Shown here: positions 1-8,599 of the stretch, in pieces | Layout of the letters: the number at the start of each line of letters is the position of its first letter | Position numbering within the stretch: position 1 is the stretch's first letter | NCBI GenBank assembly: GCA_027487245.1 | Contig: JAIYDY010000078.1 | Coordinates: 1-64,000 of the forward strand | Source of the DNA: Hyphomicrobiales bacterium | Lineage (GTDB): Bacteria; Pseudomonadota; Alphaproteobacteria; Rhizobiales; Beijerinckiaceae | Length of the DNA: 64,000 bases | Reading direction: 5' to 3' | Program-made: the position numbers and the translations under genes | Notes under the pieces: generated by a model | Seen by the model: the letters and a program-made list of their open reading frames with translations, nothing else | What the model was told of the DNA's origin: nothing | The model's database searches: none

Positions 1-202
1 TGCCTTCGATGCGATCCAGAACCTCAACCGCACCGAGGGGCTGACCGTCTTCCTCGTCGAGCAGAATGCCTTCCATGCGCTCAAGCTCGCCCACCGGGGC
101 TACGTCATGGTCAATGGTGTCATCACCATGAGCGGCACCGGCAAGGAATTGCTGGCCAATCCGCAGGTGCGCGCGGCTTATCTCGAAGGCGGGAGGCACT
201 GA
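1..202 (+). CDS. livF: LivF-type branched-chain amino-acid ABC transporter ATPase (3' end only)
   Basis: Only the last 66 codons are present; the reading frame starts at base 2 and ends at TGA 200-202. The segment FLVEQNAFHALKLAHRGYVM followed by NGVITMSGTGKELL and a final AYLEGG is the standard C-terminal end of LivF, the second ATPase of branched-chain amino-acid (HAAT) importers. LivF sits on the cytoplasmic face and pairs with LivG to drive uptake through LivH and LivM. The Walker motifs lie outside the window, so the family call rests on this tail and on the downstream small membrane protein and LivJ-like binding protein. The next gene begins 3 bases after the stop, which fits one operon. 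Confidence 0.88.
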   Translation, partial: AFDAIQNLNRTEGLTVFLVEQNAFHALKLAHRGYVMVNGVITMSGTGKELLANPQVRAAYLEGGRH

Positions 203-204
203 GC

Positions 205-564
205 ATGCAAGGCGTTCTATACGAAGAACCGTCGATCTGGCTGTTCATGCTGGTGACCATCATCCTGGGCGGCTGGACCGCGTGGATGACAGGCCGCGCC
301 ATCGCGCTGACATGGCGGCCGCTGTGGCAACTGCCGCTCTACATCCTGATCCTCGGCCTGTTTGTGCGCTTCATCCATTTCGCGCTGTTCGACGGCACCT
401 TGCTCTCGCCCTGGTACTACATGATCGATACGGTTTTCCTGATCGGTTTTGCTGTGGTCGGCTATCGCCATACCCGCACCACCCAGATGACGACGCAGTA
501 TCGCTGGCTCTATGAGCGGGCAGGGCCACTGAGCTGGAGAGCGCGGCCTGAATCCACAGGCTGA
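205..564 (+). CDS. Small membrane protein of the liv operon (DUF6867-like)
   Basis: This 119-residue protein has three hydrophobic segments, at about 9-26, 43-60 and 71-88, so it should sit in the inner membrane. It starts 3 bases after the livF stop and precedes a livJ-like gene. Similar small proteins beginning with a YEEPSIW-like motif are, from memory, found in liv clusters of Hyphomicrobiales and carried in databases as DUF6867; this could not be checked here. No catalytic motif is visible. Position suggests an accessory role in amino-acid or amide uptake, but that is inference. The last 25 residues are hydrophilic and rich in Arg. Confidence 0.75.
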   Translation: MQGVLYEEPSIWLFMLVTIILGGWTAWMTGRAIALTWRPLWQLPLYILILGLFVRFIHFALFDGTLLSPWYYMIDTVFLIGFAVVGYRHTRTTQMTTQYRWLYERAGPLSWRARPESTG

Positions 565-740
565 CCGCTAACCTGCCGGAAAACCTTCACAATGCGATTT
601 GAACGTTGAAATTTCACAAGCTTGACGGGTGACATGATCGTGAAAACGCGCAAGACTGCGCACCACGGTGAGGTTACGCGCCGGGACAGGTCCGAGCCAG
701 GGAACGGCTGGCCTGTGTCACAACAAGGGAGACATCATCC

Positions 741-1856
741 ATGAAGAAAATCCTGTTGAGCGGCATTGCCCTCGGCACTGTCCTCGCTTTCTCGAGCGTG
801 GCGCAGGCCCAGATCAAGCTCGGCGTTGCCGGCCCGATCACCGGCCCCAACGCAGCCTTCGGCGCACAGCTCAAGAACGGCGTCGAGCAGGCCGTCGAAG
901 ACATCAACGCAGCTGGCGGCATCCTGGGCCAGCGCGTCACCGTTTCGGTCGGCGACGATCGTTCGGACCCGAAGGAAGGCGTCTCGGTCGCCAACAAGTT
1001 CGTGGCTGACGGCGTCAAGATGGTGCTCGGCCACTTCAACTCCGGCGTGGTCATGCCCGCTTCGGAAGTCTATGCCGAAAACGGCATCCTGATGGTCACG
1101 CCATCGGCGACCAACCCGCGCATCACCGAGCGCGGCCTGTGGAATGCCTTCCGCACCTGCGGTCGTGACGACCAGCAGGGCGCGGTTGCTGCCGACTACA
1201 TCGCCAAGAGCCTGAAGGGCAAGAAGATCGCCGTCGTCCATGACAAGACCACCTACGGTCAGGGCCTCGCCGATGAAACCCGCAAGGCCATGCGTGCTGC
1301 CGGCGTCAACGACGTGCTCTATGAAGGCGTGAACACCGGCGAGAAGGACTTCTCGGCGCTCGTCTCCAAGGTCAAGGCATCCGGTGCTGATGTCCTGTAT
1401 TGGGGCGGTCTGCACACCGAAGCCGGCCTGATCGTGCGCCAGATGCGCGACCAGGGCCTCAATACCGTGATGATGTCCGGTGACGGCATCACCTCGGACG
1501 AGTTCGCCGCGATCGGTGGTCCGGGTGTCGAAGGCACGCTGATGACCTTCCCGCCCGACCCACGCAAGCGTCCAGAAGCTGCGGCCGTGCTCAAGAAGTT
1601 CGAAGCCCGCAAGTTCAACCCGGAAGCCTACACGCTCTATTCCTATGCCGGCGTCGAAATCATGAAGCAGGCTGCGGAAGGCGCGAAGTCGCTCGACCCG
1701 AAGAAAATGGCCGAGTTCATGAAGACCGGCTTCAAGTTCAAGACCGTGATCGGCGAAATTTCCTTCGACAAGAAGGGCGACATCACCCGTCCCGACTACA
1801 CCATGTACACATGGAAGAAGGGTGCCGACGGCAAGATCACCTACGTCGAGAATTGA
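741..1856 (+). CDS. Branched-chain amino-acid-type periplasmic binding protein (LivJ-like)
   Basis: The 371-residue product starts with a Sec signal peptide (MKKILLSGIALGTVLAFSS, probable cut after AQA near residue 23). The mature part begins IKLGVAGPITGPNAAFGAQ, the usual opening of the Peripla_BP_6 (LivJ/HAAT) family, and length is typical. It should bind an amino acid or related amide in the periplasm and deliver it to the LivHMGF transporter whose ATPase ends just upstream. A Shine-Dalgarno AGGGAG lies about 10 bases before the ATG. The 176-base gap from the preceding gene leaves room for its own promoter, and a strong hairpin follows the stop. The substrate cannot be told from sequence. 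Confidence 0.92.
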   Translation: MKKILLSGIALGTVLAFSSVAQAQIKLGVAGPITGPNAAFGAQLKNGVEQAVEDINAAGGILGQRVTVSVGDDRSDPKEGVSVANKFVADGVKMVLGHFNSGVVMPASEVYAENGILMVTPSATNPRITERGLWNAFRTCGRDDQQGAVAADYIAKSLKGKKIAVVHDKTTYGQGLADETRKAMRAAGVNDVLYEGVNTGEKDFSALVSKVKASGADVLYWGGLHTEAGLIVRQMRDQGLNTVMMSGDGITSDEFAAIGGPGVEGTLMTFPPDPRKRPEAAAVLKKFEARKFNPEAYTLYSYAGVEIMKQAAEGAKSLDPKKMAEFMKTGFKFKTVIGEISFDKKGDITRPDYTMYTWKKGADGKITYVEN

Positions 1857-1896
1857 TCCGCGAGACTTTATCGACGTCTGATCTGACGTGACATCG

Positions 1897-1924
1897 AACC
1901 CGTCCGGAGCGATCCGGGCGGGTT
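1897..1924 (+). terminator. Probable intrinsic terminator after the livJ-like gene
   Basis: AACCCGTCCGGA (1897-1908) and TCCGGGCGGGTT (1913-1924) form a 12-bp stem with one mismatch and a GCGA loop, 40 bases after the stop codon. The descending arm ends in TTTCTC, a weak U-rich tail. Confidence 0.7.
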
Positions 1925-2089
1925 TCTCGTTGGCCATAGGTGCCCTCAGCCGCGCACCGAGCTGATCACGTGGCACATCGCAGCGCGGATCGTGTCGGCG
2001 CTGGCGACCCCACCCGTTGCTTGCGCTCGTGCATTCCGCTCCCCGGAATGCGCCACCGGTGCTTTCCATCTGCTGCGCAGACCGGAGCC

Positions 2090-2824
2090 TCAGCCGAGCG
2101 TTGCCAGCCCGGGGAAAGTTTCCAGCAGCCAGAACGCCATGCGTTCCATGCCGCCGGTGAGAAAAGCCACGCCGGTGATGACCAGAAGGCCACCCATGGC
2201 CAGCTCGATCTTGCGAAAATGCCGCCGGATTCCGGCCATCGCCGTCATGAAGCGCTCGATGCCGAAGGCGGCGATGAGGAACGGAATGCCGAGGCCCAGC
2301 GAATAGACCGCCAGCAGCGACATGCCGCGATAGACGGTGTCGGATGAGCCGGCCACCGCAAGGATGGCGGCGAGGATGGGGCCGATGCAGGGCGTCCAGC
2401 CAAAGGCAAAGGCCAGACCCATGAGGTAGGCGCCGCCCGGACCGGCAGGCGTGGCGACATCAATGCGCTTCTCGCGGTAGAGCATGGCGATGCGGAACAC
2501 GCCGAGGAAGTGCAGGCCCATGATGATGATCGCCACACCGGCTGCCCAGGACAGCACCCAGAGATAATCCCGCAGGATCTGCCCCAGCGCGCTCGCCGTG
2601 GCCCCCAGCAGCACGAACACGGTGCTGAACCCGGCCACAAAGGCAAAGGCTGCCAGCATGACATCGCGGCGGGCGGCGCGCGTGTTCGCTCCCTCCTCGC
2701 GCATTTCCTCGACCGTCGTGCCGGCGAGGTAGCACAGATAGGGTGGCACCAGCGGCAGCACGCAGGGGCTCAGGAACGAAAGCACGCCGGCAAACAGCGC
2801 AGCCAGATATCCGACATCGGTCAT
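2090..2824 (-). CDS. ccdA: Cytochrome c biogenesis protein CcdA (thiol-disulfide transmembrane transporter)
   Basis: This 244-residue polytopic protein has about six membrane helices. It carries the two CcdA cysteine motifs: SPCVLPLVPPYLCYLAG in helix 1 and GWTPCIGPILAA in helix 4. CcdA passes electrons from cytoplasmic thioredoxin across the inner membrane to periplasmic thioredoxin-like proteins that keep apocytochrome c haem-binding cysteines, or other thiols, reduced. Length matches the short CcdA form, as opposed to the longer DsbD. The gene stands alone and is divergent from cysE with a 182-base gap. No partner such as CcmG or TlpA is seen nearby. Confidence 0.93.
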   Translation of the reverse strand: MTDVGYLAALFAGVLSFLSPCVLPLVPPYLCYLAGTTVEEMREEGANTRAARRDVMLAAFAFVAGFSTVFVLLGATASALGQILRDYLWVLSWAAGVAIIIMGLHFLGVFRIAMLYREKRIDVATPAGPGGAYLMGLAFAFGWTPCIGPILAAILAVAGSSDTVYRGMSLLAVYSLGLGIPFLIAAFGIERFMTAMAGIRRHFRKIELAMGGLLVITGVAFLTGGMERMAFWLLETFPGLATLG

Positions 2825-3006
2825 GAAGCGCTCATAACCCGATCTTGCGCCGCCCGACTAGGGCAGGGATGCGTCATCGTGCAGGCGTCGCATGAACGTG
2901 AAGTCGGGCTTCAGCAAACGCCTGCAACGAGAATTGGTCCTACCCTTTCGCATCGGCCTGTCCTTTGCCATATCATGGGAAGGTCCGGCCAACGCAGGAG
3001 CAGCAA

Positions 3007-3843
3007 ATGACAACAGGCAGCACCACCGCACGGCAACCGCACCAGCCGGCCTCGCTCGGTGTGGTCGATCCGGCCTGGGCCCGTGTTCGGCAGGAGGCGG
3101 AGCGGCTGATCGAGGCTGAGCCAACGCTGGCAGGCTTCGTCCTGTCCACCGTCCTCAACCAGCCCGGCCTCGACCATGCCATTGCCCACCGGGTCGCTGC
3201 CCGGCTTGGGCATCCCGTTGTTCCGGCTGACCTGATTGCGCAGACCTTCGACGAGGCGCTGGCAAGGGATGCGACCATCGCGGAAGGCTTCCGCGCTGAC
3301 ATGGCCGCCGTGGTTGACCGCGATCCGGCCTGCACGCGGCTGATCGAGCCCTTGCTCTATTTCAAGGGCTTCCACGCGCTCCAGACACATCGGCTCGCGC
3401 ATTGGCTGTGGATGCGAAACCGCACCGATCTGGCGCTTTACCTGCAAAGCCGCTCGTCGGAAGTGTTCCAGACGGACATCCATCCGGCTGCCCGCATCGG
3501 GCGCGGCGTGTTTCTCGATCACGCGACAGGCCTTGTCGTTGGCTCGACGGCGGTGATTGGCGACAATGTCTCGCTGCTCCAGGATGTGACGCTCGGCGGC
3601 ACCGGCAAGGAGAAGGGCGACCGCCATCCCAAGATCCGTTCCGGAGTCCTGATCGGGGCCGGGGCCAAGATCCTCGGCAACATCGAGGTCGGTGAGTGCG
3701 CGCGCGTGGCTGCCGGCTCGGTGGTGCTGGCGTCGGTGCCGCGCAACTCGACGGTGGCTGGCGTTCCGGCCAAGGTTGTCGGCGAAGCGGGCTGTGCCGA
3801 ACCGGCCCGCGCCATGGACCAGTTGCTCGCCGAGATGGATTGA
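3007..3843 (+). CDS. cysE: Serine O-acetyltransferase
   Basis: CysE makes O-acetyl-L-serine from serine and acetyl-CoA, the first committed step of cysteine synthesis. The 278-residue product has the N-terminal helical SATase region and a C-terminal left-handed beta-helix of hexapeptide repeats. Typical signatures are visible: IHPAARIGRG, LDHATGLVVG, LLQDVTLGGTG, KGDRHPKI and AGAKILGNI. The start at 3007 is chosen over an upstream ATG at 2965 because AGGAG (2996-3000) is well spaced before it and the protein then has normal length. It is divergent from ccdA. No cysteine-operon partner lies next to it. Confidence 0.93.
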   Translation: MTTGSTTARQPHQPASLGVVDPAWARVRQEAERLIEAEPTLAGFVLSTVLNQPGLDHAIAHRVAARLGHPVVPADLIAQTFDEALARDATIAEGFRADMAAVVDRDPACTRLIEPLLYFKGFHALQTHRLAHWLWMRNRTDLALYLQSRSSEVFQTDIHPAARIGRGVFLDHATGLVVGSTAVIGDNVSLLQDVTLGGTGKEKGDRHPKIRSGVLIGAGAKILGNIEVGECARVAAGSVVLASVPRNSTVAGVPAKVVGEAGCAEPARAMDQLLAEMD

Positions 3844-3888
3844 GCCGGAGCTGTTCCGGGGGGCAAACGGGCGCCCAGTCCCGGGCTT

Positions 3889-4893
3889 TCAGTCCTTGAG
3901 CTGGAAGCCGGCCCGCAGCGGATCGCGGTCATCGATGAAGATGGTGTTGAGGCCGGTCATCCGGGCCCAGCCCTCAATCGACGGAATGATGGCGTCATAA
4001 GAGCCGACCTTTGCTGCCGCCTCGACGCGCCCGCGGAACAGGGTGCCGATGATGCTCTCGTGGATGAAATTATCGCCCACCTTGAGCTTGCCCTGCGCGG
4101 CCCATTGCGCCATCCGGGCCGAGGTGCCGGTGCCGCAGGGGCTGCGGTCGATGGCCTTGTCGCCATAGAACACCGCATTGCGGGCGTGGGCCTCCGGATG
4201 CTGAGGCCTGCCCGTCCATTGCACATGGCTGAGCCCGTTGATGGCGGGGTTCTCCGGGTGGACGAAGCTGTAGCGCGCCCTAAAGGCCTCGCGCACCTTC
4301 GGGCTCCAGCGCAGCAGGTCCGAGGGGCTGACATCGGCGATATCTGAGAAGGCAGCCTGCGCATCGATGATGGCGTAGAAATTGCCGCCATAGGCCACGT
4401 CCGCCGTGATCTCGCCCAGGCCATCGACATAGGCGGTGAGGCCGCTGGCATGCAGGTAGGACGCGACATTGGTGATGCGCACCGAGTCCACAAAAGGGCC
4501 GCTCCGCACGTAAGTTGCGGTAACGAGGCCGGCAGGCGTGTCGATCCTGACCACCCCTTCCTCGCGCGGGGTGATCAGCCCGCGCTCCAGCCCCATGGTC
4601 ACCGTGCCGATCGTGCCATGTCCGCACATGGGCAGGCACCCCGAGGTCTCGATGAACAGGAAGGCGATGTCGGCGTCGGGGCGTGTCGGCGGATAGAGGA
4701 TCGCGCCGGACATCATGTCGTGGCCACGGGGCTCGAACATCAGCCCGGTGCGCACCCAGTCGAATTCGGCAAGGAAATGGGCGCGCTTCTCGACCATGGT
4801 TGCGCCCTGAAGCATCGGGCCGCCGCCGGCCACAAGCCTGACCGGGTTGCCGCAGGTGTGGCCGTCAACGCAGAAAAACGTGTGTGTGGTCAT
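3889..4893 (-). CDS. 4-hydroxyproline 2-epimerase (proline racemase family)
   Basis: The 334-residue protein belongs to the proline racemase superfamily. Both catalytic cysteines are present: Cys90 in PMCGHGTIG and Cys253 in RSPCGTGTSA. That marks an epimerase or racemase rather than a trans-3-hydroxyproline dehydratase, in which the first Cys is replaced. The expected reaction turns trans-4-hydroxy-L-proline into cis-4-hydroxy-D-proline by two-base proton exchange. The gene follows, on the same strand and 73 bases downstream, a D-amino-acid dehydrogenase gene whose product would oxidise that D-imino acid. The pair therefore fits the bacterial hydroxyproline pathway. Proline racemase or 3-hydroxyproline epimerase activity remains possible. 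Confidence 0.85.
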   Translation of the reverse strand: MTTHTFFCVDGHTCGNPVRLVAGGGPMLQGATMVEKRAHFLAEFDWVRTGLMFEPRGHDMMSGAILYPPTRPDADIAFLFIETSGCLPMCGHGTIGTVTMGLERGLITPREEGVVRIDTPAGLVTATYVRSGPFVDSVRITNVASYLHASGLTAYVDGLGEITADVAYGGNFYAIIDAQAAFSDIADVSPSDLLRWSPKVREAFRARYSFVHPENPAINGLSHVQWTGRPQHPEAHARNAVFYGDKAIDRSPCGTGTSARMAQWAAQGKLKVGDNFIHESIIGTLFRGRVEAAAKVGSYDAIIPSIEGWARMTGLNTIFIDDRDPLRAGFQLKD

Positions 4894-4966
4894 GGTCTTG
4901 GCTGTCCGTGCTGAGATCGTGATTCCGGCGCTTCAGAACTTGATTCAAGATCGCTCTACCGGCGCT

Positions 4967-6208
4967 TCAGAAGCGCTGCGCACTGAACGGCGCAGCATCG
5001 AAGCTGGTCTTGCGGCCGGCGATCATGTCGGCGACGAGCGCAGCTGTCACCTGCGATTGCGTCATACCCAGATGCCCGTGGCCGAAGGCATAGATGATGC
5101 GGGGCGAGGCACGCGATGGCCCGATCACGGGCAGCGAGTCCGGCAGCGATGGCCTGAAGCCCATCCAGACCTCGCCGCTCTCGTAGGCCGGCAGCCCGCT
5201 GATGAAGCGGTTGCAGGTGTCATAGAGCGCCTTGGTGCGGGCATGGTTGGGCTTGGCCGTCAGGCCGCCGAACTCCACTGCACCGCCGATGCGGATGCCG
5301 GAATCGAGGGCGTTGATGATGAAGCCATGGTCCTTGAAGGCGACGGGACGCGAGGTCAGGCCCGTCACGCCCTTGAAGCTAACATTGTAGCCGCGCTCTG
5401 TGTCGAGCGGGGTTTTGTCCCCAAGCCCGGCGGCAAGCGTGCGCGACCAGATGCCGGCGGCCAGCACAATGGCGTCGGCCTCGATCGCGCCACCATCGGT
5501 CAGCACCGCGGGTTTGCCGTCAGCGGCGAGCGCCCTGACCGTGGCAGTGACCGCAGTGGCTCCGCGCGCCATGGCCGCTTCGAACAGCGCGGTGGTGAGC
5601 CAGAGCGGATCTGAGATGTGCGCGGAGTCAGCATGGAACAGCGCACCGGCAAAGACATCGCGGATGGCGGGCTCCATCTGCCGTGCCTCGTCGGGCGAGA
5701 TCACGTCGATGTTGATGCCGACCTCGCGCTGGCGGCGGGCCTCAGCGCGGGCCTTCTCCACGCTGGCGGGCGTGTCCAGCATGTAAAGGCCACCTTTGCG
5801 GTGAATGTGCTTTTCGAGGCCGAGCGCGCGGGACCGGGCCAGCCATGCGGGCAGGGCACGGGTCTGGAGGTCGATCAGCGCCCGTGTCGAGGCCTCCACC
5901 GCCGAAGGGCGCGAGGCCCAGAGGAAACGCGCCAGCCAGGGCAGCAGCGGCAGCAGATAGCCCGCACGGATCGAGAGCGGGCCGAGCGGATCGAGCAGCA
6001 TGCGCGGCGCTTCCAGCACGATCTTCGGGTGTGCCAGCGGCAGGATGTCGGCTGTGGCAATCCAGCCGGCATTGCCGGCAGAGGGCGTCCCGCGCTCGCG
6101 CGCCGCGCTGCCATCAGGATCGATGAGCGTGACCGTGTGGCTTTCGTCGAGAAGGGCGTGAGCGCAGGCCGTGCCTGTGATGCCGGCACCAATGATCAGG
6201 ACATGCAT
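4967..6208 (-). CDS. FAD-dependent D-amino-acid dehydrogenase (DadA-like; likely D-hydroxyproline dehydrogenase)
   Basis: The 413-residue flavoprotein opens with HVLIIGAGITGTACA, a Rossmann FAD-binding motif, and ends with YAFGHGHLGMTQS, typical of the DadA/DAO family. It should oxidise a D-amino acid to the imino acid and pass electrons to the respiratory chain. The start ATG at 6208 puts the FAD motif at the N-terminus; the frame stays open 121 codons further upstream, but that stretch is low-complexity and not family-like. The 4-hydroxyproline epimerase lies immediately downstream on the same strand, so cis-4-hydroxy-D-proline is the best substrate guess. No strong Shine-Dalgarno is visible. 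Confidence 0.85.
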   Translation of the reverse strand: MHVLIIGAGITGTACAHALLDESHTVTLIDPDGSAARERGTPSAGNAGWIATADILPLAHPKIVLEAPRMLLDPLGPLSIRAGYLLPLLPWLARFLWASRPSAVEASTRALIDLQTRALPAWLARSRALGLEKHIHRKGGLYMLDTPASVEKARAEARRQREVGINIDVISPDEARQMEPAIRDVFAGALFHADSAHISDPLWLTTALFEAAMARGATAVTATVRALAADGKPAVLTDGGAIEADAIVLAAGIWSRTLAAGLGDKTPLDTERGYNVSFKGVTGLTSRPVAFKDHGFIINALDSGIRIGGAVEFGGLTAKPNHARTKALYDTCNRFISGLPAYESGEVWMGFRPSLPDSLPVIGPSRASPRIIYAFGHGHLGMTQSQVTAALVADMIAGRKTSFDAAPFSAQRF

Positions 6209-6371
6209 GGGGAAGTCATTTGAATGATCCAGTTCTGATCTGTCAGATAGGGCAGTCCGGCGCGCTCTGCCAATGCGTCCGCGGATGACAGCGCTGGCTT
6301 TTTCGCCGTGGCGGCCTACATGAGAGTGTGAAGGGTCATCGTCTGCCGATGGCCAGAGCAGCAGAGTTTGC

Positions 6372-6899
6372 ATGACAGCCAGACCCAACTTCCCGGCGGA
6401 AGGCGGCCTTGCGCCGGCGCCGGTTCCCTCCGTTGCGTTCCGGCAAGCCATGGCCCAGGTCACGGCGTCGGTGCATGTGATCACGACGGCGCGCGACGGG
6501 CACAGGGCCGGGCTGACGGCCAGTGCCGTCACGTCCCTGTCCGATGCCCCGCCGATGATGCTGGTCTGCATCCATCATGACAGCAACACGCTGGCGCAGA
6601 TCGAGGCCAATGGCCTGTTTTGCATCAACACGCTCTCCGGCGATGACCAGGCCGTCGCGGAAACCTTTGCCGGTCGCAAGGGCCTTGAGGGCGAGGCGCG
6701 CTTCGGCGTGGGGAACTGGACCATCGCTGTCACCGGCGCGCCCGTGCTCGCGTCCGCGCTGAACAGCTTCGACTGCCGGCTGGTGGATGTGCGCACCATG
6801 GCGACTCACCGGATCGTCATCGGCGAAGTGCTGGCCTTGGGCGGCTCGCAGGACGGACCGGGCCTGATCTATCGCAACCGGCGCTTCGGCACGTTCTGA
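6372..6899 (+). CDS. Flavin reductase family protein (FMN-binding)
   Basis: This 175-residue protein has the flavin-reductase fold signature: FRQAMAQVTASVHVITT near the N-terminus, then GLTASAVTSLSDAPPMMLVCI, and GDGPGLIY-like residues near the C-terminus. Such proteins (HpaC, NtaB or RutF type) use NAD(P)H to reduce free FMN or FAD for a partner monooxygenase, or act alone as reductases. It is divergent from the D-amino-acid dehydrogenase, with 163 bases between, and convergent with the aconitase-X genes. No two-component monooxygenase is adjacent, so the partner is unknown. Confidence 0.87.
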   Translation: MTARPNFPAEGGLAPAPVPSVAFRQAMAQVTASVHVITTARDGHRAGLTASAVTSLSDAPPMMLVCIHHDSNTLAQIEANGLFCINTLSGDDQAVAETFAGRKGLEGEARFGVGNWTIAVTGAPVLASALNSFDCRLVDVRTMATHRIVIGEVLALGGSQDGPGLIYRNRRFGTF

Positions 6900-6917
6900 G
6901 GGTGCCGCCCCAGCCGG

Positions 6918-7340
6918 TCAGGCCGGTGTGATGCGGCCCTGCATATCAATGGCGATGCGGCCTGTGAGGCGCGCCTGAGCTGCCTTTTCGAGTTTCAGCG
7001 CCATCGGGGTCTGCCAGCCCATCTCGCGCGCCACGATCAGGCCAAGCAGCAGGATGGCATCGGGCTCATGCAGGATGATCGCAGCCGGGGCCAACCCCGT
7101 GCGCACCAGTTCGAGCAGCACGGCGGAGGCGGACGACGAGCCGATGGTGCCGGGCAGGGCCAGCACCTTGCCGGCGATGTTGCGGCCACGATCAGGGTGG
7201 CGTGCATCGATGACATCGGCGGTGAAGGGATCGATGCCGCCCCAGAAGCTGATCGGAGCCGCCAGAACCAGGGCATCCCCGTTTGCGGCAGGGCCGGGTA
7301 TCAGGATCTCGGCCTGCAAGGCCTGCACGACGCCCGGCAT
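6918..7340 (-). CDS. Aconitase X small subunit (DUF126 swivel domain)
   Basis: The 140-residue product has the swivelling-domain features of aconitase-X small subunits: GDALVLAAPISFWGGIDP, ARHPDRGRNIAGKVLALPGTIGSSSAS and the EPDAILLLG region. In bacterial two-subunit AcnX enzymes it closes over the iron-sulfur active site of the large subunit. The start at 7340 overlaps the stop of the large-subunit gene as TGATG, so translation is probably coupled and the subunits made in equal amounts. Characterised bacterial AcnX enzymes of this kind are cis-3-hydroxy-L-proline dehydratases, which would suit the hydroxyproline genes next door. Confidence 0.88.
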   Translation of the reverse strand: MPGVVQALQAEILIPGPAANGDALVLAAPISFWGGIDPFTADVIDARHPDRGRNIAGKVLALPGTIGSSSASAVLLELVRTGLAPAAIILHEPDAILLLGLIVAREMGWQTPMALKLEKAAQARLTGRIAIDMQGRITPA

Positions 7341-8599
7341 CAGATGACTCCGCTTTCGGTCATAATGGGGCGACCGGTGACGGCGCTTTCCAGACAATCG
7401 GCCATCGAACCGTAGACCACGCCGTAGCCGGTGTTGCCGGGCGCATAGTGGGCGAATTTGCCGGAGTTGGTCATCAGCACGCCGTCGATGGCTGGCAGGA
7501 TCGGTGTCACCACCACGCAGGTGTCCGCCACGATGATGACATTGAGTCTTTCCAGCGCCTTGCGCAGACCTGTTCGATCAGCCTCTCGCACCACGTGCCT
7601 GCCCGTGCAGGCATAGATCGGTACGCGCGCAGTCCTGCCGGCCAGCAGCTGAGAAACTGATTCAAGTTCTTCAAGCGACAGGTGAGGGCTGCCGATGGCA
7701 ACCGCATCGATGCGGGTCGCGCCGGCTGCCGTGGAGAGACCTGCCTGCGCGGCACGGATCATCGCGGGTGTGACCGTGATGGTGCCGGCGAGCGGGCCGG
7801 CATCGGCACCGCCGGTTGCCGTGGCGAGGTCCGGCGCTTCGGGCGTGATGCCGATGATGTGGAACAGGCCGACGCCGCCTGCCGAGGCTGCCGCCGCGCC
7901 GAACGCCTTGAGCCGATCCTCGGAGACTGGGCCGGCGACGCCGCTGACCACGCCGATGGCGGTGCCGACCTCGCGGCCGAACAAGGTGCCGAGCACGGGC
8001 CAGGCCCAGTCGCTGGCGAGCCAGACCGGGTCGATGGCCGCAACATCGAACACGACCGTCGCGCGCCGGTTTTCGGGACGGTGCAGGCCGCAATCGGGAG
8101 CACGGCCGGTGATGGCGCAGGCAATGTCGAGATAGTCGCCATAGCGATTGGTGCGCGCGCCGAGCACGGAGTTGCAGAAGGCAACGGCGTTGCTCTCGCC
8201 CCAGGCCACATCGGTGCCCAGTGCAGGGCGGTGTCCAGCCTGATACGGCGCGCAGGTCCATGTGCGCTCGCACCCCATGGCCTCGTAGGCCAGCATCAGC
8301 CGCTTGGCCATGTCACGGTTGGAACCCGTCAGCCGGCTTTTCGAGCAGCCCATGAGATCGAGCGCGCCGACGTTGAGCGTGGCGCGGATGGCTGTTCTGG
8401 CGCCGAGGCGGACCAACTCTTCGGCGAACAGCGTGCCGGCATCGCCGTGATAGAGCGCGCCATCGATGTGGGCGGAGGCAACCGGGATCAGGCGCGGGGC
8501 GCCAAGCAAACGGGCGCTTTCGGCGACGATGCGCATCGCCATGGCGCTGCCGTCGCTGCCGGCGACGATCAGGCGTTCCTCATCAGACAGGCTTGTCAT
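7340..8599 (-). CDS. Aconitase X catalytic subunit (DUF521), likely cis-3-hydroxy-L-proline dehydratase
   Basis: The 419-residue protein is the catalytic half of a type II aconitase X. It carries the strongly conserved motif WGESNAVAFCNSVLGARTNR, cysteines in LMGCSKS and MGCERTWTCAPY, and a GSPHLSLEEL segment near the C-terminus. AcnX enzymes are Fe-S hydrolyases; bacterial members dehydrate cis-3-hydroxy-L-proline to pyrroline-2-carboxylate, and archaeal ones act on mevalonate 5-phosphate. Its start overlaps the upstream PcaB-like gene by ATGA, and its stop overlaps the small subunit by TGATG, so the three form one operon. The exact substrate is inferred from family and context. Confidence 0.88.
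   Translation of the reverse strand: MTSLSDEERLIVAGSDGSAMAMRIVAESARLLGAPRLIPVASAHIDGALYHGDAGTLFAEELVRLGARTAIRATLNVGALDLMGCSKSRLTGSNRDMAKRLMLAYEAMGCERTWTCAPYQAGHRPALGTDVAWGESNAVAFCNSVLGARTNRYGDYLDIACAITGRAPDCGLHRPENRRATVVFDVAAIDPVWLASDWAWPVLGTLFGREVGTAIGVVSGVAGPVSEDRLKAFGAAAASAGGVGLFHIIGITPEAPDLATATGGADAGPLAGTITVTPAMIRAAQAGLSTAAGATRIDAVAIGSPHLSLEELESVSQLLAGRTARVPIYACTGRHVVREADRTGLRKALERLNVIIVADTCVVVTPILPAIDGVLMTNSGKFAHYAPGNTGYGVVYGSMADCLESAVTGRPIMTESGVI

Noticed and set aside
6238..6248. Short palindrome ATCTGTCAGAT in the D-amino-acid dehydrogenase/flavin-reductase gap
   Set aside because: Arms are only 5 bases and no supporting repeats or promoter elements are near; it could be chance.
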